DNA from: Poecilobothrus nobilitatus
Taxonomy: Eukaryota; Arthropoda; Insecta; Diptera; Dolichopodidae
Reading direction: 5' to 3'
Assembly: GCA_947095535.1 (NCBI GenBank)
Contig: OX352773.1
Coordinates: 106,282,185 to 106,346,184, forward strand
Length of the DNA stretch: 64,000 nucleotides
In this document: positions 1 to 13,106 of the stretch, piece by piece
Layout: each line of letters opens with the position of its first letter
Numbering within the stretch: the first letter of the stretch is position 1
Translations under genes and position numbers: made by a program
Notes under the pieces: model-generated
The model's database searches: none
The model's input: only the letters and a program-made list of their open reading frames with translations
What the model was told of the DNA's origin: nothing

Positions 1-1534
1 GAATTGAGGTAACCGTATTTAACGGATTAACAACTATACAAAAAGCCAGTCAAATTAATGAACTTAACGTACATTTTGCAAAACTCGGAGAAGCATTAAT
101 ATTAAGATAGAATATTATACACAAGAGTAAAACTACTAATATTTTTAAGTTCCAAAGGGTTAATAAATTTGAAATTAATAACATCATTAAAGGATTTAAA
201 AAATCACATTAACTTGATCCTCTAAATATAAGCTCTTTCTTATTAAAGGAAGGCTGTGAAGAACTATGTGAGCCTATCGTGTTATGCAGAGGTCTGTTAA
301 CAGTTAACAAATCGCTTATGCAGGGGACAGTTGAAAATTGGTAAGGTGGTACCTGTATTCAAATCGGGGGCGAAGGACAATGTAAATAGTTTTAGACCAA
401 TTTGTTTGACACCACTATTAACTAAAATTTTTGAAAAAGCAATCAGGAACCAGTTCAATGAATTTTTGAAAAACACAATCTCCTACAATAAAAACAATGT
501 GGGTTCAAAAAAATCAAGTACTGAAACGGCTCAAACAAAAAAAGTACATATATGGTAATACATTTAATAGCTCCAACACTACAAATATATATATCGGACG
601 ACAAAATTGAACAGGTTAATACATATAAGTACCTCGATTTTTGAATTGACACTAAGCTACGATGGGAAACTCATATATATAAATTGGCATTTTTAGCAAA
701 ATTTATACCATACGAATCTAAGAACACAGTTTACTATGCTTTATTCCACAGTCATCTCAGCTACGGAATCAAAATGTGGGGAACAACGTGGCAAAACAAT
801 ATTTATGAACTACAGGTAATTCAGAATAGAGCTTGGAAAAACTTATTCGGCTACGACTGGCAAGAATCTACGCATTATATTCATAAAAAAACAACATACT
901 ATTAATAAAAGACGTTATAAAATTAAAACTTAGTCTACATATTCACAACATCGAAACAAAAATAATTCATACCACAACTATACTGTCAAAACGTAAAGAT
1001 AAGCACCAGGTAAACACACGAAATAAAAATCTAATCCACATTGACTTCAAGAGAACATGTACCTATGGTACTTCAACAACATTACATACAGCAATTCAAC
1101 TATATAATAATCTCAACATAAATATGAAACAACTAGATGGAAATAAACTTAAAAAAGGATTAACTATCATTTTAAGAATATTATAATATTATTGAATTAT
1201 ACTTTTATATATTAAAAAAAAAAAAAATTAATTTTACATGATCTTTTATATTATTTGAATTTCTTTATATTATTATCAAATAATTTCATATTTTTTTGTA
1301 ATCTTTGCACTTTACCTTTTTTCTTTTTTTTTCTTTTAATCACAAAAAATTTTACTTTGATATTTTCTAACATTATACTTTTTAAATATTTAAACAATAA
1401 TGTAGATAATTGAATTTTATCATATAGGAAACATAATATACATATATAAAGCCTTGCTACGAGAGAAATCTCCTTAGGCATTAGAATGGAATAAATAAAT
1501 AAAAAATAAAATTAACTGTGCAAAAAAAAAAAAA
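1..1534 (+). pseudogene. LINE RT relic in monomer 1
   Basis: A defunct non-LTR retrotransposon fragment. The segment at 331-558 matches the start of a LINE reverse transcriptase (a V-P-V-F-K-S-G block, then R-P-I-C-L-T-P-L-L-T-K-I-F-E-K). The segment at 684-905 matches the RT C-terminal region (F-H-S-H-L-S-Y-G-I-K-M-W-G followed by a V-I-Q-N-R-A block). The palm motifs between them, including the catalytic aspartates, are missing: the frame jumps from a G-S-K-K-S-S-T-E block to downstream sequence within a few codons. The usual LINE 3' end follows, with ATAAATAAATAA and an A-run near 1520-1533. All reading frames are broken, so no product is expected. It resembles the Jockey/CR1 group; the exact clade is unknown. 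Confidence 0.7.
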
Positions 1535-1839
1535 CAAGTGCGTAATTAGCTAATTTTGTTTTCCACAGCTAATTTTTAGCGTCAATTTTTAAACATAAGT
1601 TACAGAAATAGTAGATCTAAAATGGATTTGGTATGATTTATTTGACAAATAAGGTGATAACAATTTAAGGCTATGGTTTGAAAACCGGACTGCTTTTCAA
1701 GGATAATTTTATAGGGAATTAGATCGCAGGCCTTATTGTGTTCCATCTTCGTCGAATGTTATATCTTCAAGAATCACCTAAAACAAAAACAAAGAATCAT
1801 TTTACTAATTTAATTTAAGAGGCCTCGCTGGCCTAGTGG

Positions 1840-2335
1840 GTAACAGTGTATAAATGACGCTGTAAACACGACAGAATTTTGGTAACTCTAAATTTTTTAT
1901 GGATGTCATGTATTTATTACTAATGCTACTATCGAAATGAGTTGTATCTAGGGAAATAGAAATATTTGGTTTTATATTATCAATTAACTTAAGAAGTTTA
2001 GATTTTAATGAGAAACAGGTGTCTTCAAAATTTATCCTCTCTTCACTTTTAGGTTATTCATCATCTAGGAATTCAAATTTATTTTGGTGAATATTAAAGT
2101 TTATTAAATAATTTTCTAAAAGACCTAATTTGGTCTCTAGTTCAAATATATTCGTCTCCTTCCCTTTGAAGGTATATATGTTTTTAATTTAGTTACCATG
2201 TCTTTTCACAATACCTCTTAATATTTTAAGCTCTTTAGCTTGAAGAGCAGCTCTATTACTGTCGTCGACGTCTTTCGAGTCCTCAAGATTTAATAAATTT
2301 ACGCTACCTCCTGCGGGAATATGAATTAGTGCCAT
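1840..2335 (-). pseudogene. BEL/Pao-like gag N-terminal relic, monomer 1
   Basis: Read on - from the ATG at 2333-2335, this gives M-A-L-I-H-I-P-A-G-G and then K-E-L-K-I-L-R-G-I-V-K-R. It continues, through a few stops, with a Leu/Glu-rich helical stretch and an L-E-L-P-K-F block near 1870-1885. In BEL/Pao LTR retrotransposons the gag N-terminus has a helical region followed by a conserved L-P-K-L-x-L-P-K-F motif, which is the basis of this call. At least two in-frame stops interrupt it, and the sequence after the LPKF motif is unrelated. No LTRs, protease or RT of this element were found in the monomer. Confidence 0.45.
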
Positions 2336-3499
2336 AATGAATAAATAATGTTAGTTGTCACTGTGCTGTACATGAAATTAATACACCTCGCCTTAATTAT
2401 AATCTCCCAAAATTTTAATAATCCTTGTAGTTTATTTAATTTTTAGTTTATAGAAGTAACTAAAGTTTAAGTAAATATTATAATTTAAATTTATTTTTGC
2501 ATTTAAAAGTTATCAACCAATAATGTTAGTTATTTTTATATTAGCCTTTGATTTATATATGGTAGGCACATGTGATCAAAATTAATACACTGTTTTTTTT
2601 TTTACTATTTAAGCAAAGCACGTTTTACCCTTTATGAAGTCAAAGAAAACAGAAACTGTACCAATTAATATTAATTTGAATGCTCTTTATTAGAAATAAT
2701 ATTCCAAATATAGTTTAAATATTCACATGCACATTTTATGTATATATGTAGATATTTTTTATATAATACTTATTATTATTATCCATTTCTTTAATTTCTG
2801 TTAATTAGCAAATCGAAATTAAAAAGAAAATTAAAATTTCTTTTAAAAAGAAAATCTAATATTGTAATAAGTTTGATTTGATCTAAATTTTCGCGGACGT
2901 GGAATGACAAAATTTATCGCGATCTAGATCCAGCTCGAAAGGCCATGTTCAGTTTCTTAAGGTTTTTGTAATATCTGACCCTTTTTTTATTATCGAAAAC
3001 AAAATGCAAATGTACTAATTAAATATTCACTTTAATTAATCTTAATAATAAATTTTACACTACTGCAATATTGCTGCACGAGACCGAGTTATAATCCCTT
3101 TTTTTTATTTAACAGAATTACAATTTTTAAACGAGAATGAAAATTATATTTGCTATTCTAATTCATTTATCAAACTGAACTGGAAAGGCAAAAATAATGA
3201 TTTTTAATATTTCATTAACATATGATCTTCTTTATGAGATAAAAAACAATATAATTTTATTGATACAGCTATAAACATTAATGCAATTGATTACCCGTGC
3301 AGCAATTTTAGATATAAATTTAACTTTTAAGTTTTAGATAGTAATACATGATTTAAATGAATTTATATTAAACAGCAAAAAAAAATTATTAATATTGATT
3401 ATTTATAAAAAATTAATTCGAAATTATTTGCATTAAACAATTGTTACAAAAATTATGTAAAGACAAATTATTTATAACAAAAAAAATTAGCTTGAAGCT

Positions 3500-5384
3500 C
3501 TTCACATATATGAATCTGCCATGAAATACATAAATATTTAATAAACAAATTAACAGAAAAAATTAATGAAGCAAATTATATCAACTTGAGAAGAAACATA
3601 AAAAAAATAACCCATGGACAGATAATGAATTGTTAAACTAAAAAATTCCTGGTATTCAAAATTGGCACAAGATCAAAATAACATTCACCTGCAAAATATA
3701 CATATGTTTACAAATATTACAGAAACAAAGTCACCAGCTTTCGAAGATTAAAAAACAAATATACGTTCAAAAGAAATTTGATGGAAATAGCAATAACACT
3801 AGTAAAATTTGGAACTGTTTTAACGAAGTGCTTCATAATAGGAATATAAATGGAATTGAGGTAACCGTATTTAACGGATTAACAACTATACAAAAAGCCA
3901 GTCAAATTAATGAACTTAACGTACATTTTGCAAAACTCGGAGAAGCATTAATATTAAGATAGAATATTATACACAAGAGTAAAACTACTAATATTTTTAA
4001 GTTCCAAAGGGTTAATAAATTTGAAATTAATAACATCATTAAAGGATTTAAAAAATCACATTAACTTGATCCTCTAAATATAAGCTCTTTCTTATTAAAG
4101 GAAGGCTGTGAAGAACTATGTGAGCCTATCGTGTTATGCAGAGGTCTGTTAACAGTTAACAAATCGCTTATGCAGGGGACAGTTGAAAATTGGTAAGGTG
4201 GTACCTGTATTCAAATCGGGGGCGAAGGACAATGTAAATAGTTTTAGACCAATTTGTTTGACACCACTATTAACTAAAATTTTTGAAAAAGCAATCAGTA
4301 ATCAGTTCAATGAATTTTTGAAAAACACAATCTCCTACAATAAAAACAATGTGGGTTCAAAAAAATCAAGTACTGAAACGGCTCAAACAAAAAAAGTACA
4401 TATATGGTAATACATTTAATAGCTCCAACACTACAAATATATATATCGGACGACAAAATTGAACAGGTTAATACATATAAGTACCTCGATTTTTGAATTG
4501 ACACTAAGCTACGATGGGAAACTCATATATATAAATTGGCATTTTTAGCAAAATTTATACCATACGAATCTAAGAACACAGTTTACTATGCTTTATTCCA
4601 CAGTCATCTCAGCTACGGAATCAAAATGTGGGGAACAACGTGGCAAAACAATATTTATGAACTACAGGTAATTCAGAATAGAGCTTGGAAAAACTTATTC
4701 GGCTACGACTGGCAAGAATCTACGCATTATATTCATAAAAAAACAACATACTATTAATAAAAGACGTTATAAAATTAAAACTTAGTCTACATATTCACAA
4801 CATCGAAACAAAAATAATTCATACCACAACTATACTGTCAAAACGTAAAGATAAGCACCAGGTAAACACACGAAATAAAAATCTAATCCACATTGACTTC
4901 AAGAGAACATGTACCTATGGTACTTCAACAACATTACATACAGCAATTCAACTATATAATAATCTCAACATAAATATGAAACAACTAGATGGAAATAAAC
5001 TTAAAAAAGGATTAACTATCATTTTAAGAATATTATAATATTATTGAATTATACTTTTATATATTAAAAAAAAAAAAAATTAATTTTACATGATCTTTTA
5101 TATTATTTGAATTTCTTTATATTATTATCAAATAATTTCATATTTTTTTGTAATCTTTGCACTTTACCTTTTTTCTTTTTTTTTCTTTTAATCACAAAAA
5201 ATTTTACTTTGATATTTTCTAACATTATACTTTTTAAATATTTAAACAATAATGTAGATAATTGAATTTTATCATATAGGAAACATAATATACATATATA
5301 AAGCCTTGCTACGAGAGAAATCTCCTTAGGCATTAGAATGGAATAAATAAATAAAAAATAAAATTAACTGTGCAAAAAAAAAAA
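3500..5384 (+). pseudogene. LINE RT relic in monomer 2
   Basis: Same relic as in monomer 1, here with its upstream part. From about 3500 there are out-of-frame remnants of the region before the RT (P-W-T-D-N-E-L, then K-I-W-N-C, N-E-V-L-H-N). The fingers block follows at 4183-4410 and the C-terminal block at 4536-4757. The palm is deleted. The A-run at 5374-5384 marks the 3' end. The upstream boundary is approximate. Confidence 0.65.
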
Positions 5385-7712
5385 CAAGTGCGTAATTAGT
5401 TAATTTTGTTTTCCACAGCTAATTTTTAGCGTCAATTTTTAAACATAAGTTACAGAAATAGTAGATCTAAAATGGATTTGGTATGATTTATTTGACAAAT
5501 AAGGTGATAACAATTTAAGGCTATGGTTTGAAAACCGGACTGCTTTTCAAGGATAATTTTATAGGGAATTAGATCGCAGGCCTTATTGTGTTCCATCTTC
5601 GTCGAATGTTATATCTTCAAGAATCACCTAAAACAAAAACAAAAAAAACAAAGAATCATTTTACTAATTTAATTTAAGAGGCCTCGGTGGTCTAGTGGGT
5701 AACAGTGTATAAATGACGCTGTAAACACGACAGAATTTTGGTAACTCTAAATTTTTTATGGATGTCATGTATTTATTACTAATGCTACTATCGAAATGAG
5801 TTGTATCTAGGGAAATAGAAATATTTGGTTTTCTATTATCAATTAACTTAAGAAGTTTAGATTTTAATGAGAAACAGGTGTCTTCAAAATTTATCCTCTC
5901 TTCACTTTTAGGTTATTCATCATCTAGGAATTCTAATTTATTTTGGTGAATATTAAAGTTTATTAAATAATTTTCTAAAAGACCTAATTTGGTCTCTAGT
6001 TCAAATATATTCGTCTCCTTCCTCTTTGAAGGTATATATGTTTTTAATTTAGTTACCATGTCTTTTCACAATACCTCTTAATATTTTAAGCTCTTTAGCT
6101 TGAAGAGCAGCTCTATTACTGTCGTCGACGTCTTTCGAGTCCTCAAGATTTAATAAATTTACGCTACCTCCTGCGGGAATATGAATTAGTGCCATAATGA
6201 ATAAATAATGTTAGTTGTCACTGTGCTGTACATGAAATTAATACACCTCGCCTTAATTATAATCTCCCAAAATTTTAATAATCCTTGTAGTTTATTTAAT
6301 TTTTAGTTTATAGAAGTAACTAAAGTTTAAGTAAATATTATAATTTAAATTTATTTTTGTATTTAAAAGTTATCAACCAATAATGTTAGTTATTTTTATA
6401 TTAGCCTTTGATTTATATATGGTAGGCACATGTGATCAAAATTAATACACTGTTTTTTTTTTTACTATTTAAGCAAAGCACGTTTTACCCTTTATGAAGT
6501 CAAAGAAAACAGAAACTGTACCAATTAATATTAATTTGAATGCTCTTTATTAGAAATAATATTCCAAATATAGTTTAAATATTCACATGCACATTTTATG
6601 TATATATGTAGATATTTTTTATATAATACTTATTATTATTATCCATTTCTTTAATTTCTGTTAATTAGTAAATCGAAATTAAAAAGAAAATTAAAATTTC
6701 TTTTAAAAAGAAAATCTAATATTGTAATAAGTTTGATTTGATCTAAATTTTCGCGGAAGTGGAATGACAAAATTTATCGCGATCTAGATCCGGCTCGAAA
6801 GGCCATGTTCAGTTTCTTAAGGTTTTTGTAAGATCTGACCCTTTTTTTATTATCGAAAACAAAATGCAAATGTACTAATTAAATATTCACTTTAATTAAT
6901 CTTAATAATAAATTTTACACTACTGCAATATTGCTGCACGAGACCGAGTTATAATCCCTTTTTTTTATTTAACAGAATTACAATTTTTAAACGAGAATGA
7001 AAATGATATTTGCTGTTCTAATTCATTTATCAAACTGAACTGGAAAGGCAAAAATAATGATTTTTAATATTTCATTAACATATGATCTTCTTTATGAGAT
7101 AAAAAAAAATATAATTTTATTGATACAGCTATAAACATTAATGCAATTGATTACCCGTGCAGCAATTTTAGATATAAATTTAACTTTTAAGTTTTAGATA
7201 GTAATACATGATTTAAATGAATTTATATTAAACAGCAAAAAAAAATTATTAATATTGATTATTTATAAAAAATTATTTCGAAATTATTTGCATTAAACAA
7301 TTGTTACAAAAATTATGTAAAGACAAATTATTTATAACAAAAAAAATTAGCTTGAAGCTCTTCAGATATATGAATCTGCCATGAAATACATAAATATTTA
7401 ATAAACAAATTAACAGAAAAAATTAATGAAGCAAATTATATCAACTTGAGAAGAAACATAAAAAAAATAACCCATGGACAGATAATGAATTGTTAAACTA
7501 AAAAATTCCTGGTATTCAAAATTGGCACAAGATCAAAATAACATTCACCTGCAAAATATACATATGTTTACAAATATTACAGAAACAAAGTCACCAGCTT
7601 TTGAAGATTAAAAAACAAATATACGTTCAAAAGAAATTTGAAGGAAATAGCAATAACACTAGTAAAATTTGGAACTGTATTAACGAAGTGCTTCATAATA
7701 GGAATATAAATG
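3853..7712. repeat. Array monomer 2
   Basis: Second copy, 3860 long. Between about 6660 and 7400 it carries several substitutions not found in copies 1 and 3, for example in the segment around 6750-6835. Its RT segment matches monomer 1 (Phe at the residue before the Arg-Pro pair), whereas monomers 3 and 4 have Cys there. Confidence 0.85.
5698..6195 (-). pseudogene. BEL/Pao-like gag relic, monomer 2
   Basis: Array copy of the gag-like relic, with start ATG at 6193-6195 and the L-P-K-F block near 5730. A two-base difference from monomer 1 around 6020 changes the frame locally. Same inactivating stops; no product expected. Confidence 0.4.
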
Positions 7713-9244
7713 GAATTGAGGTAACCGTATTTAACGGATTAACAACTATACAAAAAGCCAGTCAAATTAATGAACTTAACGTACATTTTGCAAAACTCGG
7801 AGAAGCATTAATATTAAGATAGAATATTATACACAAGAGTAAAACTACTAACATTTTTAAGTTCCAAAGGGTTAATAAATTTGAAATTAATAACATCATT
7901 AAAGGATTTAAAAAATCACATTAACTTGATCCTCTAAATATAAACTCTTTCTTATTAAAGGAAGGCTGTGAAGAACTATGTGAGCCTATCGTGTTATGCA
8001 GAGGTCTGTTAACAGTTAACAAATCGCTTATGCAGGGGACAGTTGAAAATTGGTAAGGTGGTACCTGTATTCAAATCGGGGGCGAAGGACAATGTAAATA
8101 GTTGTAGACCAATTTGTTTGACACCACTATTAACTAAAATTTTTGAAAAAGCAATCAGTAATCAGTTCAATGAATTTTTGAAAAACACAATCTCCTACAA
8201 TAAAAACAATGTGGGTTCAAAAAAATCAAGTACTGAAACGGCTCAAACAAAAAAAGTACATATATGGTAATACATTTAATAGCTCCAACACTACAAATAT
8301 ATATATCGGACGACAAAATTGAACAGGTTAATACATATAAGTACCTCGATTTTTGAATTGACACTAAGCTACGATGGGAAACTCATATATATAAATTGGC
8401 ATTTTTAGCAAAATTTATACCATACGAATCTAAGAACACAGTTTACTATGCTTTATTCCACAGTCATCTCAGCTACGGAATCAAAATGTGGGGAACAACG
8501 TGGCAAAACAATATTTATGAACTACAGGTAATTCAGAATAGAGCTTGGAAAAACTTATTCGGCTACGACTGGCAAGAATCTACGCATTATATTCATAAAA
8601 AAACAACATACTATTAATAAAAGACGTTATAAAATTAAAACTTAGTCTACATATTCACAACATCGAAACAAAAACAATTCATACCACAACTATACTGTCA
8701 AAACGTAAAGATAAGCACCAGGTAAACACACGAAATAAAAATCTAATCCACATTGACTTCAAGAGAACATGTACCTATGGTACTTCAACAACATTACATA
8801 CAGCAATTCAACTATATAATAATCTCAACATAAATATGAAACAACTAGATGGAAATAAACTTAAAAAAGGATTAACTATCATTTTAAGAATATTATAATA
8901 TTATTGAATTATACTTTTATATATTAAAAAAAAAAAAATTAATTTTACATGATCTTTTATATTATTTGAATTTCTTTATATTATTATCAAATAATTTCAT
9001 ATTTTTTTGTAATCTTTGCACTTTACCTTTTTTCTTTTTTTTTCTTTTAATCACAAAAAATTTTACTTTGATATTTTCTAACATTATACTTTTTAAATAT
9101 TTAAACAATAATGTAGATAATTGAATTTTATCATATAGGAAACATAATATACATATATAAAGCCTTGCTACGAGAGAAATCTCCTTAGGCATTAGAATGG
9201 AATAAATAAATAAAAAATAAAATTAACTGTGCAAAAAAAAAAAA
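7360..9244 (+). pseudogene. LINE RT relic in monomer 3
   Basis: Third copy of the relic. The pre-RT piece is open over 7601-7822 (K-I-W-N-C-I-N-E-V-L-H-N), because one stop seen in other copies is absent here. The fingers block lies at 8043-8270 and the C-terminal block at 8396-8617, with the same palm deletion. The 3' A-run is at 9233-9244. Confidence 0.65.
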
Positions 9245-11572
9245 CAAGTGCGTAATTAGTTAATTTTGTTTTCCACAGCTAATTTTTAGCGTCAATTTTT
9301 AAACATAAGTTACAGAAATAGTAGATCTAAAATGGATTTGGTATGATTTATTTGACAAATAAGGTGATAACAATTTAAGGCTATGGTTTGAAAACCGGAC
9401 TGCTTTTCAAGGATAATTTTATAGGGAATTAGATCGCAGGCCTTATTGTGTTCCATCTTCGTCGAATGTTATATCTTCAAGAATCACCTAAAACAAAAAC
9501 AAAAAAAACAAAGAATCATTTTACTAATTTAATTTAAGAGGCCTCGGTGGCCTAGTGGGTAACAGTGTATAAATGACGCTGTAAACACGACAGAATTTTG
9601 GTAACTCTAAATTTTTTATGGATGTCATGTATTTATTACTAATGCTACTATCGAAATGAGTTGTCTCTAGGGAAATAGAAATATTTGGTTTTATATTATC
9701 AATTAACTTAAGAAGTTTAGATTTTAATGAGAAACAGGTGTCTTCAAAATTTATCCTCTCTTCACTTTTAGGTTATTCATCATCTAGGAATTCTAATTTA
9801 TTTTGGTGAATATTAAAGTTTATTAAATAATTTTCTAAAAGACCTAATTTGGTCTCTAGTTCAAATATATTCGTCTCCTTCCTCTTTGAAGGTATATATG
9901 TTTTTAATTTAGTTACCATGTCTTTTCACAATACCTCTTAATATTTTAAGCTCTTTAGCTTGAAGAGCAGCTCTATTACTGTCGTCGACGTCTTTCGAGT
10001 CCTCAAGATTTAATAAATTTACGCTACCTCCTGCGGGAATATGAATTAGTGCCATAATGAATAAATAATGTTAGTTGTCACTGTGCTGTACATGAAATTA
10101 ATACACCTCGCCTTAATTATAATCTCCCAAAATTTTAATAATCCTTGTAGTTTATTTAATTTTTAGTTTATAGAAGTAACTAAAGTTTAAGTAAATATTA
10201 TAATTTAAATTTATTTTTGTATTTAAAAGTTATCAACCAATAATGTTAGTTATTTTTATATTAGCCTTTGATTTATATATGGTAGGCACATGTGATCAAA
10301 ATTAATACACTGTTTTTTTTTTTACTATTTAAGCAAAGCACGTTTTACCCTTTATGAAGTCAAAGAAAACAGAAACTGTACCAATTAATATTAATTTGAA
10401 TGCTCTTTATTAGAAATAATATTCCAAATATAGTTTAAATATTCACATGCACATTTTATGTATATATGTAGATATTTTTTATATAATACTTATTATTATT
10501 ATCCATTTCTTTAATTTCTGTTAATTAGCAAATCGAAATTAAAAAGAAAATTAAAATTTCTTTTAAAAAGAAAATCTAATATTGTAATAAGTTTGATTTG
10601 ATCTAAATTTTCGCGGACGTGGAATGACAAAATTTATCGCGATCTAGATCCAGCTCGAAAGGCCATGTTCAGTTTCTTAAGGTTTTTGTAATATCTGACC
10701 CTTTTTTTATTATCGAAAACAAAATGCAAATGTACTAATTAAATATTCACTTTAATTAATCTTAATAATAAATTTTACACTACTGCAATATTGCTGCACG
10801 AGACCGAGTTATAATCCCTTTTTTTTATTTAACAGAATTACAATTTTTAAACGAGAATGAAAATTATATTTGCTATTCTAATTCATTTATCAAACTGAAC
10901 TGGAAAGGCAAAAATAATGATTTTTAATATTTCATTAACATATGATCTTCTTTATGAGATAAAAAACAATATAATTTTATTGATACAGCTATAAACATTA
11001 ATGCAATTGATTACCCGTGCAGCAATTTTAGATATAAATTTAACTTTTAAGTTTTAGATAGTAATACATGATTTAAATGAATTTATATTAAACAGCAAAA
11101 AAAAATTATTAATATTGATTATTTATAAAAAATTAATTCGAAATTATTTGCATTAAACAATTGTTACAAAAATTATGTAAAGACAAATTATTTATAACAA
11201 AAAAAATTAGCTTGAAGCTCTTCACATATATGAATCTGCCATGAAATACATAAATATTTAATAAACAAATTAACAGAAAAAATTAATGAAGCAAATTATA
11301 TCAACTTGAGAAGAAACATAAAAAAAATAACCCATGGACAGATAATGAATTGTTAAACTAAAAAATTCCTGGTATTCAAAATTGGCACAAGATCAAAATA
11401 ACATTCACCTGCAAAATATACATATGTTTACAAATATTACAGAAACAAAGTCACCAGCTTTCGAAGATTAAAAAACAAATATACGTTCAAAAGAAATTTG
11501 AAGGAAATAGCAATAACACTAGTAAAATTTGGAACTGTTTTAACGAAGTGCTTCATAATAGGAATATAAATG
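7713..11572. repeat. Array monomer 3
   Basis: Third copy, 3860 long. Its RT segment has the Cys variant shared with monomer 4, while its 3' half (about 10500-11300) matches monomer 1. This mosaic pattern suggests conversion or unequal exchange between copies. Confidence 0.85.
9558..10055 (-). pseudogene. BEL/Pao-like gag relic, monomer 3
   Basis: Array copy of the gag-like relic, with start ATG at 10053-10055. Same layout and stops as in monomer 2. Confidence 0.4.
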
Positions 11573-13106
11573 GAATTGAGGTAACCGTATTTAACGGATT
11601 AACAACTATACAAAAAGCCAGTCAAATTAATGAACTTAACGTACATTTTGCAAAACTCGGAGAAGCATTAATATTAAGATAGAATATTATACACAAGAGT
11701 AAAACTACTAATATTTTTAAGTTCCAAAGGGTTAATAAATTTGAAATTAATAACATCATTAAAGGATTTAAAAAATCACATTAACTTGATCCTCTAAATA
11801 TAAGCTCTTTCTTATTAAAGGAAGGCTGTGAAGAACTATGTGAGCCTATCGTGTTATGCAGAGGTCTGTTAACAGTTAACAAATCGCTTATGCAGGGGAC
11901 AGTTGAAAATTGGTAAGGTGGTACCTGTATTCAAATCGGGGGCGAAGGACAATGTAAATAGTTGTAGACCAATTTGTTTGACACCACTATTAACTAAAAT
12001 TTTTGAAAAAGCAATCAGTAATCAGTTCAATGAATTTTTGAAAAACACAATCTCCTACAATAAAAACAATGTGGGTTCAAAAAAATCAAGTACTGAAACG
12101 GCTCAAACAAAAAAAGTACATATATGGTAATACATTTAATAGCTCCAACACTACAAATATATATATCGGACGACAAAATTGAACAGGTTAATACATATAA
12201 GTACCTCGATTTTTGAATTGACACTAAGCTACGATGGGAAACTCATATATATAAATTGGCATTTTTAGCAAAATTTATACCATACGAATCTAAGAACACA
12301 GTTTACTATGCTTTATTCCACAGTCATCTCAGCTACGGAATCAAAATGTGGGGAACAACGTGGCAAAACAATATTTATGAACTACAGGTAATTCAGAATA
12401 GAGCTTGGAAAAACTTATTCGGCTACGACTGGCAAGAATCTACGCATTATATTCATAAAAAAACAACACACTATTAATAAAAGACGTTATAAAATTAAAA
12501 CTTAGTCTACATATTCACAACATCGAAACAAAAATAATTCATACCACAACTATACTGTCAAAACGTAAAGATAAGCACCAGGTAAACACACGAAATAAAA
12601 ATCTAATCCACATTGACTTCAAGAGAACATGTACCTATGGTACTTCAACAACATTACATACAGCAATTCAACTATATAATAATCTCAACATAAATATGAA
12701 ACAACTAGATGGAAATAAACTTAAAAAAGGATTAACTATCATTTTAAGAATATTATAATATTATTGAATTATACTTTTATATATTAAAAAAAAAAAAAAT
12801 TAATTTTACATGATCTTTTATATTATTTGAATTTCTTTATATTATTATCAAATAATTTCATATTTTTTTGTAATCTTTGCACTTTACCTTTTTTCTTTTT
12901 TTTTCTTTTAATCACAAAAAATTTTACTTTGATATTTTCTAACATTATACTTTTTAAATATTTAAACAATAATGTAGATAATTGAATTTTATCATATAGG
13001 AAACATAATATACATATATAAAGCCTTGCTACGAGAGAAATCTCCTTAGGCATTAGAATGGAATAAATAAATAAAAAATAAAATTAACTGTGCAAAAAAA
13101 AAAAAC
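11220..13106 (+). pseudogene. LINE RT relic in monomer 4
   Basis: Fourth copy of the relic. The fingers block lies at 11903-12130 and the C-terminal block at 12256-12477, with the same palm deletion and A-rich 3' end near 13095-13106. It differs from the others by a Tyr to His change near the end of the C-terminal block. Confidence 0.65.

Larger units (their letters stand above)
1..3852. repeat. Array monomer 1
   Basis: First copy in the window, 3852 long. It lacks an 8-base A-rich insertion present near 5641 in copy 2. In its right half (about 2660-3500) it shares private substitutions with monomer 3 rather than monomer 2. It ends where the next copy starts at 3853. Confidence 0.85.

Noticed and set aside
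455..652. 65-codon frame on - opposite the LINE relic in each monomer
   Set aside because: Antisense shadow of the RT relic.
1251..1481. 76-codon frame on - in each array monomer
   Set aside because: Lys/Ile-rich reading of the LINE 3' UTR and T-runs, repeated only because the monomer is repeated. No homology recognised.
1821..1890. A-box-like TGGCCTAGTGG suggesting a tRNA-Arg-derived SINE in each monomer
   Set aside because: No B box at the right distance, and the same bases fit the gag-like frame on -. Evidence too weak for a feature.
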